A DNA stretch of 64,000 nucleotides, from NCBI RefSeq assembly GCF_001422665.1, contig NZ_LMLU01000001.1:230797-294796 (forward strand). Direction: 5' to 3'. The stretch is from Arthrobacter sp. Leaf234. Lineage in GTDB: Bacteria > Actinomycetota > Actinomycetes > Actinomycetales > Micrococcaceae. The position numbers and the translations under genes were made by a program. The notes below the pieces were generated by a model that did not search any database, was not told the origin of the DNA, and was given only the letters and a program-made list of their open reading frames with translations. Positions 1 to 8,147 of the stretch are shown in pieces. Position 1 is the stretch's first letter; every line of letters starts with the position of its first letter.

Positions 1-146
1 GGGAGCACGCGTTCTACCTGGACTACGTGAACGTGAAGCCCGAGTACGTGAAGGCGTGGTGGAACCTGGTGAACTGGGCCGATGTCCAGGCCCGTTTCCA
101 GGCTGCGAGGACCGGGGCGTCGAGCCTGATCACCCTCGGCCACTAG
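1..146 (+). CDS. sodA: Superoxide dismutase (Mn/Fe), C-terminal end only
   Basis: The first 146 bases read in frame 3 as about 47 residues ending at a TAG. They carry the family's C-terminal pattern: [19 protein letters not shown] and [12 protein letters not shown]. In Mn/Fe superoxide dismutases the E and H of the EHAFYLDY block lie at the dimer interface and next to the last metal ligands. The enzyme converts superoxide to hydrogen peroxide and oxygen in the cytoplasm. The gene begins before the window, so metal-choice residues upstream cannot be seen. A perfect 13-bp hairpin follows about 40 bases after the stop, so the transcript probably ends there. Confidence 0.93.
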   Translation, partial: EHAFYLDYVNVKPEYVKAWWNLVNWADVQARFQAARTGASSLITLGH

Positions 147-184
147 CCACCCGACCGCGCACCATCCGGCGCGCTTCGACCTCC

Positions 185-215
185 GGAAGGGCCACCCGTC
201 AGGGGTGGCCCTTCC
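185..215. terminator. Hairpin after superoxide dismutase
   Basis: Two perfect 13-base arms (185-197 and 203-215) flank a 5-base loop. No T-run follows, which is usual for terminators in high-GC actinobacteria. The position fits termination of the sod transcript. Confidence 0.75.
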
Positions 216-238
216 GCCGCGTCGACCCCCATTAGTTG

Positions 239-253
239 CTTAGGCAGCCTAAG
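239..253. promoter_or_regulatory. 15-bp palindrome upstream of the GtrA-like gene, candidate operator
   Basis: CTTAGGC-A-GCCTAAG is a perfect inverted repeat with 7-base arms, lying 36 bases before the GTG start of the next gene in a locally AT-richer stretch. The TTAGG/CCTAA halves recall iron-regulator (DtxR/IdeR) boxes, but the half-site spacing is shorter than the usual 19-bp box. A MarR-type site is equally possible. The regulator cannot be named from sequence alone. Confidence 0.4.
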
Positions 254-288
254 TGTAAGATGGATCGTCGGCACCGGAGGGAGGACAT

Positions 289-732
289 GTGCGAGCAGCA
301 CTGCGGCGACTCGGCTCCTTCACCCTCGTCGGTACGGTGGCCTTCGTCGTCGACATCTCGGTGTTCAACATCCTCGCGTCCGGGCTCGACATCGGGCCCA
401 TCTCGTCGAAGATCGTCTCCGTGGTCCTGGCCACCGGCGTCTCCTGGGTCGGCAGCCACTACCTGACCTTCCGGATGTTCGCCGGGCGGCCGAAGCGCGA
501 GGAAGCACTGCTGTTCGGACTCACCAACCTCATCGGACTCGGCATCGCGGCTGCCTGCCTCGTCGTGTCCCACTACGTCCTGGGTTTCACGAGTCCACTC
601 GCCGACAACATCTCCGCGAACGTGATCGGGGTCCTGCTCGGCAACGTGTTCCGCTACGGGGCCTACCGCTTCTTCGTCTTCCGCCCGGCGACCGTCCCGG
701 CCTCGCCACAGCCCTCCGTGACCGGTCCGTAG
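289..732 (+). CDS. GtrA-family small membrane protein
   Basis: The 147-residue protein has four predicted membrane helices (roughly residues 9-30, 38-58, 75-97 and 105-128) and the GtrA features: an N-terminal RRLGSFTLVGT block, SWVGSHYLTFRMF after helix 2, and NVFRYGAYRFFVF near the end. Family members are thought to flip or help export polyprenyl-linked sugars for cell-envelope glycosylation. The GTG start at 289 is chosen because a GGAGGGAGG Shine-Dalgarno sequence sits just upstream, and an ATG two bases earlier is in another frame. The gene stands alone between the sod terminator and the next exported-protein gene. The exact glycan substrate is unknown. Confidence 0.85.
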   Translation: MRAALRRLGSFTLVGTVAFVVDISVFNILASGLDIGPISSKIVSVVLATGVSWVGSHYLTFRMFAGRPKREEALLFGLTNLIGLGIAAACLVVSHYVLGFTSPLADNISANVIGVLLGNVFRYGAYRFFVFRPATVPASPQPSVTGP

Positions 733-868
733 GCAGGTCCGGCGCCGAAGCACCATCGGCGATGGGCGGCGCACTCCTCTGGGAAGCTCCGGCCGTCCCG
801 CGTACGATTGACCCAGATCCTCAGCATGCTTCTGAAGCTGCTGTCCGCCCGCGTCCCGAAGAGTTCCC

Positions 869-1663
869 ATGCGCGTCCGTCACGCCATCATCTCCCTGAC
901 CCTCAGCTGCGGCCTCCTGATCGCCCTCCCGGGGGTCGCCGTCGCACAGACCGTATCGCCGGCACCTGCCTCCCCGAGCCGGACCGATGTGTCGGCGCGG
1001 CACCAGGGACCGGTGCTGCCACCCCCAGCCAACGCGACGCTGCCGCCGGTTCCGGTACCCGCCGTCGAACCCGGGCCTCCGACGGCCCCCGGCGAGACGC
1101 CGATCGTGCCTCCGGATCCCGGCCAGCCGGCACCGCCGGAGACCGGCCCCACCGACCCGGCAGCGCCCGCTCCCCCGACTCCCGACCCAGCCGTGGTTCC
1201 CGCCCCGGAGCCCTCGGCGCCGGCGGCGGATCCTGCACCGACCGCCGACCCTGCGAGCAGTCCGCCCGCACCGGCCGGGACCCCGCCCGATGAGAGCGCG
1301 AGTCCGGCCCCCACTCCCTCGGAGGATGCCGCGACGGCGCCCGCGACGGATTCCGCCGAGGGAGCCGCCGAGGCCGGAGGGCCTGTGAGGAACGTCGGCA
1401 ATGACACCGGAGGCATGGGCGCTCCCGCGTCCGGAGCCCGAACCGCACGCACCACGTCGGCCGCCCCGGCCACCTCGGCCGCATCGGCCGAGACGACGCC
1501 CGAGGACCAGCCGGCCGGTGATGCCGTGGTCGAGGCCGCCACTCCCTTGGGCTCGGATCCCGCCCGCTACATCGCTGCGGGCGTCCTCAGTATCGTCGCC
1601 GTCGCCCTGGCCCTGGCGATCGCCGTCGTCGCCCAGCCTCGCCGCCCGCGCCGCAAGCACTAG
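869..1663 (+). CDS. Exported Pro/Ala-rich protein with C-terminal membrane anchor
   Basis: This 264-residue protein has a signal peptide (residues about 1-26, ending AVAQ), then about 200 residues dominated by Pro, Ala, Thr, Ser and Glu with no globular pattern. A single hydrophobic helix (about 236-256) and a short basic tail (RRPRRKH) follow. This is the plan of a surface stalk held in the membrane by its C-terminus. It resembles sortase substrates in layout but no LPxTG is visible. The Shine-Dalgarno sequence is weak. The composition makes homology calls unreliable, so no function is assigned. An imperfect hairpin follows the stop. Confidence 0.7.
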   Translation: MRVRHAIISLTLSCGLLIALPGVAVAQTVSPAPASPSRTDVSARHQGPVLPPPANATLPPVPVPAVEPGPPTAPGETPIVPPDPGQPAPPETGPTDPAAPAPPTPDPAVVPAPEPSAPAADPAPTADPASSPPAPAGTPPDESASPAPTPSEDAATAPATDSAEGAAEAGGPVRNVGNDTGGMGAPASGARTARTTSAAPATSAASAETTPEDQPAGDAVVEAATPLGSDPARYIAAGVLSIVAVALALAIAVVAQPRRPRRKH

Positions 1664-1673
1664 GCCACGCAGG

Positions 1674-1710
1674 CAGAAGGAGCCGGGACGCGTGTCCCCG
1701 GCGCCTTCTG
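1674..1710 (+). terminator. Imperfect terminator hairpin
   Basis: CAGAAGG pairs with CCTTCTG and the inner GCCGGG/CCCGGC arms pair with one bulged base. The core GGAGCCGGGACGCGTGTCCC is shared with the hairpin at 4848-4887. Confidence 0.6.
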
Positions 1711-2027
1711 TTGCCATGCGACGGACCGCGGCGGAACCGGCGCGACGTCACCGGAAGAGCACTGCGCGAGGTGAGGTCGATGGACCCCTGCAACCTGAAC
1801 CGGTTCATCGGGTAGTGCTGCTCGCAGACTAGAGTGCCGGCGGCATATTTCGGGTAGAAGAGCGCCGTTTCCGAGAAGTCCCTGTGAACCAGAATCTAAG
1901 GAGAATTGGTTTTCTTTCTGCCCGCCGTGGTGCAGGGACACCCGTGGTGCATGGCGGCTCAGGAGCCTCCGCCCGTGGTGCGTTTCTCCGCCAGGTCCTC
2001 CCATCCGCACCACGCAAGAGGAACACC

Positions 2028-4826
2028 TTGATCACGAAGACACTCACGCGCCGCAACCGGACGGCCCTCGCCGTCACGTCCGGCGCCCTGGCCCTCGCCG
2101 TCACCGCCGGCGTCGGGCTCCCCGCCGTAGCCGCACCACCCGCAGACTCCCCCTCGCGGTCGGAGAACAACAACGGCGCCGGCCGCGGAGCCCAGCAGGA
2201 CGCCCGCGAGAAGGCCCTGCGCAACGGGTCGGGCCGCAAGACCACCGTCGCACCGGTCGACGGAGCCTGGATGAACACCCGGCTCTCCTCGGACAGCCGG
2301 GCAGACCTCCTCCTCGCCCAGATGACGCTCGAGGAGAAGGTCTCGCGCCTGCACGGCGAGTTCAGTGGCGAGACCGCGTTCTACATCGCGCCGCTCGAGC
2401 GGCTCGGCATCCCCGCCCTGCTCCTGACCGACGCCGGAGCGGGCGTCCGCGTCACGAACCAGGACACCAATGACGGCAGGGCCACGGCCCTCCCTGCACC
2501 ACTCGCCCTCGGTGCGACCTGGGACACCTCACTGGCCGCCGAGTACGGGGACATCCTCGGCGCGGAGACGCGTGCATCCGGCCAGAACGGACTGCTCGGT
2601 CCTACCGGTGACCTCGTGCGCGACGCCCGCTGGGGGCGCGCCTTCGAGAGCCTGGGCGAGGATCCCCGCCTGACCTCGCGTCTCCTCGAGGCCCAGGTCA
2701 AGGCCGTCCAGGCGCACGACGTCGTCGCGACCGTCAAGCACCCTGCCGCCTACTCGCAGGAGGAGTCGCGTCTGGCCGGTGGCAACGTCGCCATCAGTGA
2801 GCGGGCCCTGCGCGAGGTGTACCTCGCGCCCATCGAAGCCGCCATCAAGGCCGGCGTCGGGTCCGCCATGTGCTCGTTCAACAAGGTCAACGACGTCTAC
2901 GCCTGCGAGAGCTCCGAGGTCTTCGACATCCTCAAGGAGGACTACGGCTTCAAGGGCTTCATCCAGACGGACTACGGCGCAACCCACAGCACGGTCGACG
3001 CCGCCAACGCCGGGCTCGATGTCGAATTCCCGGCCGCCGTGTACTTCGGGCAACCGCTCATCGACGCCGTGAACCGGGGCGAGGTCAGCACTGCCACGAT
3101 CGACGACAAGGTGCACCGCATCCTCCGCACCATGTTCGAGTTCGGCAGCTTCGACACCCCGGTCGCGGTCACGCCGATCGACGTCGCGGCCGGCAACGCC
3201 GTCGCACGCGAGGTGGCCGAGAGCTCCGCCGTCCTGCTGAAGAACGACGCCCCGGCCGGTTCGCCGTCGGCCGCCCTCCCGATCGACGCCGCCTCGATCT
3301 CCTCCCTGGCAGTCATCGGGGCGGACGCGGACGCCCTCGCCACCGGGGGCGGCAGCTCCGTGGTGAAGCCGACCAGCACCTCCACCCCCCTCGACGCGCT
3401 CACGGCCCGTGCCGGCGCCGGCGTCGAGGTCACCTACGCCGAGGGCACCGACGCAGTTGGCCCGGCGCACTCGCTCAGCGGTGCGGCGGTCCCGTCCTCC
3501 GTCCTCGCGCCTGCAGGTCAGCCGACGGCGACCGGCATCACAGCCGAGTACTGGTTCAACGGCGCCGACACGGCGGGCACTCCGACGGTGACACGCGTCG
3601 AGGACCAGGTCGCCATGAGCGCCGGGTTCCTCGCCCTCGACGGGCTGTACGGCTCGTCGGTCCCGAAGATCCCGGGCTACCCGTTCGGCGGCCCGCTGAC
3701 CGCACGCTGGTCCGGCACCATCACGGCTCCCGCCACCGGCGAGTACACCCTCTCGCTGACCGGCTTCGGCAGCGCGCGGCTGTTCCTGGACGGCGAAGAG
3801 GTCATCGATGCCTCCGATCCCCACGCCGTCCGCACTGATTCCAGCCTCGCACTGCAGCTCGACGCGGGCGAAGCCCGCGACCTGCGCGTCGAGTACTCCA
3901 ACAACGCGAGTGATCCCGACCAGGAATCCGCCGCCGACCTCGTCATGACCTGGGAGCACCCGGAGGACGTGGTGACCCCGGCGGTCGCGGAGGCCGTCGC
4001 TGCCGCCGAGGCATCGGACGTCGCCGTCGTCTTCGCCCGGGACTACGTGGGCGAGGGCCGCGACAAGAACACGCTGACGCTCGCCAACGAGCAGGATGCC
4101 CTGATCGACGCCGTCTCGGCCGCGAATCCGCGCACCGTCGTCGTCCTGACGACCGCCGGTTCGGTCACCATGCCGTGGCTCGACCGCGTGCCGTCGGTGC
4201 TCGAGGCCTGGTACGGCGGCCAGGAGCAGGGCGCGGCGATCGCGCGCGTCCTCTTCGGGGACGTCAACCCGTCCGGCAAGCTGCCGGTCACCTTCGCCAC
4301 CGGAGACGCCGCGACTCCGACGGCCGCGCCGGCCCTCTTCCCGGGTATCGGCAGGACGGCCTCCTTCGCCGACGACGTGAACATCGGCTACCGCGGTTAC
4401 CTCGCCGCAGGCATCACCCCGCAGTTCGCCTTCGGTCACGGCCTGAGCTACACCGACTTCGGGTACTCGAAGCTCAAGGTGAATTCCTCGGGCAAGCCCG
4501 TGAAGAACGGCGGCACGGCGAACGTCAAGGTCACCGTCGACGTCGCCAACACCGGCGCCCGCGCCGGCAGGGAGACCGTGCAGGTCTACGTCGGCTCGCT
4601 CCCGACGACGGCGGTCGCCACGCCGGCACGTCAGCTCGCCGGCTTCGCGAAGGTGGACGTTCCGGCCGGACGGACGTCCAAGGTCACGATCGATCTCGAC
4701 CCGCGTGCGTTCTCCTCCTGGGATTCGGCGACCGACGCCTGGGTGACGCCGACCGGCAATGTCCCGGTCTACGTCGGCACGTCCTCCGCGGAGGCCACGC
4801 TGCAGGGTACCGCCAGCATCCGCTGA
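2028..4826 (+). CDS. Exported glycoside hydrolase family 3 with PA14 domain
   Basis: A beta-glucosidase-type enzyme of about 932 residues. The TTG at 2028 is preferred because AAGAGGA lies 6 bases upstream and the product then starts with a classic signal peptide ending AVAAPP; the frame is open further upstream (ATG 1884) without signal character. The GH3 N-terminal barrel carries LTDAGAGVR, GRAFESLGEDP and the nucleophile block QTDYGATH (Asp about 315). A PA14 carbohydrate-binding insert (about 503-645) splits the C-terminal domain, as in some beta-glucosidases. The likely acid/base is Glu about 676 in GEGRDKNTL. A fibronectin-III-like domain (about 802-925) ends the protein. The family releases terminal beta-glucose, or sometimes xylose or arabinose. 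The substrate here is not determined. Confidence 0.9.
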   Translation: MITKTLTRRNRTALAVTSGALALAVTAGVGLPAVAAPPADSPSRSENNNGAGRGAQQDAREKALRNGSGRKTTVAPVDGAWMNTRLSSDSRADLLLAQMTLEEKVSRLHGEFSGETAFYIAPLERLGIPALLLTDAGAGVRVTNQDTNDGRATALPAPLALGATWDTSLAAEYGDILGAETRASGQNGLLGPTGDLVRDARWGRAFESLGEDPRLTSRLLEAQVKAVQAHDVVATVKHPAAYSQEESRLAGGNVAISERALREVYLAPIEAAIKAGVGSAMCSFNKVNDVYACESSEVFDILKEDYGFKGFIQTDYGATHSTVDAANAGLDVEFPAAVYFGQPLIDAVNRGEVSTATIDDKVHRILRTMFEFGSFDTPVAVTPIDVAAGNAVAREVAESSAVLLKNDAPAGSPSAALPIDAASISSLAVIGADADALATGGGSSVVKPTSTSTPLDALTARAGAGVEVTYAEGTDAVGPAHSLSGAAVPSSVLAPAGQPTATGITAEYWFNGADTAGTPTVTRVEDQVAMSAGFLALDGLYGSSVPKIPGYPFGGPLTARWSGTITAPATGEYTLSLTGFGSARLFLDGEEVIDASDPHAVRTDSSLALQLDAGEARDLRVEYSNNASDPDQESAADLVMTWEHPEDVVTPAVAEAVAAAEASDVAVVFARDYVGEGRDKNTLTLANEQDALIDAVSAANPRTVVVLTTAGSVTMPWLDRVPSVLEAWYGGQEQGAAIARVLFGDVNPSGKLPVTFATGDAATPTAAPALFPGIGRTASFADDVNIGYRGYLAAGITPQFAFGHGLSYTDFGYSKLKVNSSGKPVKNGGTANVKVTVDVANTGARAGRETVQVYVGSLPTTAVATPARQLAGFAKVDVPAGRTSKVTIDLDPRAFSSWDSATDAWVTPTGNVPVYVGTSSAEATLQGTASIR

Positions 4827-4847
4827 CAGCGCGGCGCCACGTCCGCA

Positions 4848-4887
4848 CACGGAAGGAGCCGGGACGCGTGTCCCGGCTCCTTCCGTG
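4848..4887. terminator. Bidirectional terminator between GH3 and M6 protease genes
   Basis: Perfect 18-base arms (4848-4865 and 4870-4887) with a GCGT loop lie between two convergent genes, so the hairpin can end transcription in both directions. Confidence 0.85.
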
Positions 4888-4912
4888 CGTGCGGGCGGGT
4901 GCCCGCGGCGGA

Positions 4913-6745
4913 CTAGCGGACCTGCAGGGTCAGCATGCCTGTCGGGTTGGACTGCACGACCTCGATCTTCGTCCCCGTCCCGGCGACGACGACGGACCCC
5001 TGCGGGTTCGTGACGTCGTAGTAGGCGTTCGGGTCGGTGTCGTCGAAGACGGCGACGCCGGGCTGCGACGGAGCCGTGACCGTGCTCGAGCCCGCTGCGG
5101 TCTCGCGGTGCAGGCTCAGCGCGTCCGTGGCCTGCTTGCCGAAGGTGGCGTCGAAGCTCTGGATGCGGTTGCGGACCACGGTGCCGTCCGACCAGGTGAG
5201 CGCCTTGGGATGCGCATCGACCGGGAGTGCCAGGCCGGCCCCGGGGTGCTGGCGCGTGTTGTTGTTGCTCTGCGCGGTGTTCCAGTAGGTGATGCTCAGG
5301 CCGTCCTGGTACGCGTAGTGCTCCACGGTGTCGGGGGCGGTGACGCCCCAGCCGAAGTTGTACGGACCGGTGGCCAGCGTCGCGTCGTAGCCGGCGTAGA
5401 CCCGGTTCTCGGCGATGTAGAAGCGGTCCTTGCCGGCGGCGTCCTTCGGCAGGTTCACGACGACGGCCTGCGGGGCCTTCGTGGCGTGGAAGGACGGCCC
5501 GATCTTGTGGGTCGACTTCACACCGGCCGTGGCCACGTCGTAGTCCAGCCAGCCGAGCTGCAGCTTCTCCCAGGCGCCCATGTGGTTCGGGGTGGTGCCG
5601 ATGGAGCCGTCACCGTGGCCGAGCCAGGAGCCGGAGCTCATGAGGGTCCAGAAGCCCGTGCCGTTCTCGCCACCGCTCGTGTCGTACAGATCGGGAAGGC
5701 CGAGGTCGTGTCCGTACTCGTGCGCGAAGACGCCGAGGCCGCCGTTCTCGGGCTCGGTGGTGTAGTCGCGGATCCAGACGTCCGAATCACCGATCCTGAT
5801 GCCACCGAAGGGGTTGGCTGCCGGGCCGGCCGTGCCGCGTCCCGCCTGGCCCACGGACCAGCGGTGGGACCAGATGGCCGACGACGCCGCCCCGGCCTCC
5901 TCGCCCTCGCCGGCGTGGATGGCCTGGAAGTGGTCGATATAGCCGTCGGCCTCGTCGAAGTCGCCGTCCTTGTCGAAGTCGTAGCGGTCCCACTGGTCGA
6001 AGGTCGCGAGGTAGGCGTCGATCTCCGCCGGCGTCGTGCCGTCGGCGAGCCGGGCGTCGTACCAGGCGTCCGCGGTGTCCTGCACGAAGCGCGTCATGTC
6101 GGCCTGGCTCTCGGTCTCGCCGTAGCTCGCCGAGGTGTAGGGGACGGTCACCCAGTCGCTGACGTCGCCGTCGACCGTGTAGCGGCCGCTCGACATCTCC
6201 TCGTAGACGCCCTTCAGCGATTCGCCCTCCTCGCTGAAGAACATGTCGAGGTAGTGCTCGCGGTCGAAGGTGCCGGACCAGTAGGTGGAGTTGTCCACCG
6301 CGCGGTCGGGCTCCTTGATGGCGCCGCTGACGGGGCCGGCGGTCGAGGCGGGGAAGCGGGGGTCCACCGTGTCGCCGAACTGGACGAGGAAGGAGAGGAT
6401 CTGGTCGCTGTCCTGCAGTCCGTACTGCGCCCACTGGCCGGGGGCCACCTTGACCGCCCTGGACCCTCCGCGGTCCTCGACCTTCGCCGCACCGGAGATG
6501 ACCTTCGCCACGCCCTGCTGGTTGCGGTCGCGGCGCTCCTCCGCCGCGGGGTCGGAACGGTCGTGGAGCTTCTCGGCAGCGCCGTCGACGGTGGGCGAGG
6601 AGGTGAAGGACGACGACGTCACGGTCGGTGCGTCCGTTGTGGCACCGGCGGTGGCCTGCGCGCTCACCGGGGCGAGGACGACGGCGCTGGTCACGGCGAG
6701 CGCCATCGCGCACCGCAGCCTCCGGGTACGAGGAATGGAATTCAA
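4913..6745 (-). CDS. Exported M6-family metalloprotease (immune inhibitor A type)
   Basis: A secreted zinc protease of about 610 residues. The TTG start at 6745 is supported by AAGGAG six bases upstream and gives a signal peptide ending SAQATA. Longer in-frame extensions upstream look like non-coding sequence. The catalytic motif HEYGHDLGLPD gives zinc ligands His342 and His346 with Glu343. The preceding KDGDFDEADGYIDHF segment is typical of the M6 family and probably binds calcium. A beta-rich C-terminal region follows without a recognisable extra domain. Immune inhibitor A enzymes of bacilli degrade host antibacterial proteins; in a soil-type actinobacterium general extracellular protein breakdown is the more likely job. 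The gene is monocistronic and convergent with the GH3 gene. Confidence 0.9.
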   Translation of the reverse strand: MNSIPRTRRLRCAMALAVTSAVVLAPVSAQATAGATTDAPTVTSSSFTSSPTVDGAAEKLHDRSDPAAEERRDRNQQGVAKVISGAAKVEDRGGSRAVKVAPGQWAQYGLQDSDQILSFLVQFGDTVDPRFPASTAGPVSGAIKEPDRAVDNSTYWSGTFDREHYLDMFFSEEGESLKGVYEEMSSGRYTVDGDVSDWVTVPYTSASYGETESQADMTRFVQDTADAWYDARLADGTTPAEIDAYLATFDQWDRYDFDKDGDFDEADGYIDHFQAIHAGEGEEAGAASSAIWSHRWSVGQAGRGTAGPAANPFGGIRIGDSDVWIRDYTTEPENGGLGVFAHEYGHDLGLPDLYDTSGGENGTGFWTLMSSGSWLGHGDGSIGTTPNHMGAWEKLQLGWLDYDVATAGVKSTHKIGPSFHATKAPQAVVVNLPKDAAGKDRFYIAENRVYAGYDATLATGPYNFGWGVTAPDTVEHYAYQDGLSITYWNTAQSNNNTRQHPGAGLALPVDAHPKALTWSDGTVVRNRIQSFDATFGKQATDALSLHRETAAGSSTVTAPSQPGVAVFDDTDPNAYYDVTNPQGSVVVAGTGTKIEVVQSNPTGMLTLQVR

Positions 6746-6974
6746 GGGTTCTCCTTCATGAAATGTCCCAGCTGGTGTGTTGCATCTGCAGGCTGAGTAC
6801 CTGGTGTGGCAGAACATGTTGCCTAGGTCACACGTTCTGCTGGGCACGCTAGCACCGCGCCAGGACACTTCGGAAGATCGTTGCCCATTGTGAACCATCG
6901 GCGTGTCCCCCTCTGGCGGAGGAGGGCGAGTCGACGTATAGTGCCGCGCCGACCGGGTGGCGGAAGGCGCCCGC

Positions 6975-8108
6975 CTACCTGAAGGACGCGAGCACTCCGG
7001 CCGCCTCGCCGAACACCTCGGAGCGGGTGGTCGCGTGCACGGAGAGGCGGATCCGGTCCTCGCCGTGGACCGTCGTCGAGATGCCCGCGGCCGTGAGGGC
7101 GGCCTGCGCCTCGGCAGCACGGCCGGGGACCTGCGCCACCACGATGCCCGCCCGCTCCGCACGGTCGCGCGGCGAGAGGACCGGCACGCCGGCGTCGTCC
7201 AGCTGCGCGATGAGCGCCTGCGCGTGCGTCGACACGATGCCCTCGATCGCGGGAACCCCCACCGACTCGATCAGCTCGAGGGCTTCCGCGAAGGCGCCGC
7301 TCGCGTAGGGCGAGAGGTTCGAGATCGAGAACCGCCCGGCACCCGGCAGCGGCGGGTGCTCCTCGCCGTCGTACCGTCGCGACTCGGTGACGCCCGTCCA
7401 GCCGGTGAGCAGCGGTTCGATCCGCTCCACGCCCCGCTGCGACACGGCGATCCCGGCCACGCCCCAGGCTCCGCGGACCCATTTCTGGGCGCCGGCGATC
7501 AGGACGTCGGCGAGCGTCCAGGCGTTGTCCACGACGCCGAATCCCTGGATTCCGTCGACGACGAGGAGCCGATCAGGGCCGATCACGTCCCGGATGCCGG
7601 GGAGATCCGCGCGGTAGCCGGTCCGGAAGTCGACGGCGCTGACGCTCACCGCCACGGTGTCCTCGGTCAGTCCGCGCGCGACGACGTCCGGCGTCATCTG
7701 CGTCCCGGGTTCGCCGATGAGCTCGACGCGGGCCCGGCCGGCATCGCTGGTGCGCAGCCAGGGGTACATGTTGGACGGGAACTCGCCGGCGCCGACCAGC
7801 ACCGTGCCGCCGGTCAGGCCGAAGGCCACCTGGAACAGCCCGAGCGACGTGCTGCCCGTCAGCCCCACCTGCTCGAGGGGGAAACCGGTGAGCCTCGCGA
7901 ACGCGGACCGGGCCCGCAGGTCCTCACCGTGCAGCTGGTCCGCTGCGCGCGCGTCGCCGTCACCGGCGGTCTGCAGCAGGTGCGCCACGCGGTCCGTGAC
8001 CCGGCCCGACGGCGGACCGTAGCTGGCGAAGTTCAGGTACCCGGGCGCTTCGGAGAAGGCGGCCTGATAGTCGGCGAAGGCTGCGGCGTCGTTCCCGGTG
8101 TCTCCCAT
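6975..8108 (-). CDS. Class V aminotransferase-fold PLP enzyme
   Basis: The 377-residue protein has the layout of the cysteine desulfurase/kynureninase fold: an early FASYGPPS segment, GSTSLGL for phosphate binding, VDGIQGFG containing the PLP-contacting Asp, and AGAQKWVRG with the Schiff-base lysine. Such enzymes cover cysteine desulfurases, selenocysteine lyases, isopenicillin-N-epimerase-like proteins and others. No active-site cysteine loop typical of a real desulfurase is obvious, so the reaction is left open. The gene stands alone on the minus strand, with about 230 bases separating it from the protease promoter region. Confidence 0.85.
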   Translation of the reverse strand: MGDTGNDAAAFADYQAAFSEAPGYLNFASYGPPSGRVTDRVAHLLQTAGDGDARAADQLHGEDLRARSAFARLTGFPLEQVGLTGSTSLGLFQVAFGLTGGTVLVGAGEFPSNMYPWLRTSDAGRARVELIGEPGTQMTPDVVARGLTEDTVAVSVSAVDFRTGYRADLPGIRDVIGPDRLLVVDGIQGFGVVDNAWTLADVLIAGAQKWVRGAWGVAGIAVSQRGVERIEPLLTGWTGVTESRRYDGEEHPPLPGAGRFSISNLSPYASGAFAEALELIESVGVPAIEGIVSTHAQALIAQLDDAGVPVLSPRDRAERAGIVVAQVPGRAAEAQAALTAAGISTTVHGEDRIRLSVHATTRSEVFGEAAGVLASFR

Positions 8109-8147
8109 GCTGCCAACCCTACGGTCGCCGAGGTGTCCGCGCTCCTG

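Noticed and set aside
232..870. 212-residue minus-strand frame opposite the GtrA-like gene
   Set aside because: It is the antisense shadow of the GtrA-like gene, with Arg/Asp/Glu/Gly-rich composition and no family features.
2529..4850. 773-residue minus-strand frame opposite the GH3 gene
   Set aside because: GC-rich codon-position bias of the GH3 gene creates this long antisense frame; no ribosome site or domain is visible.
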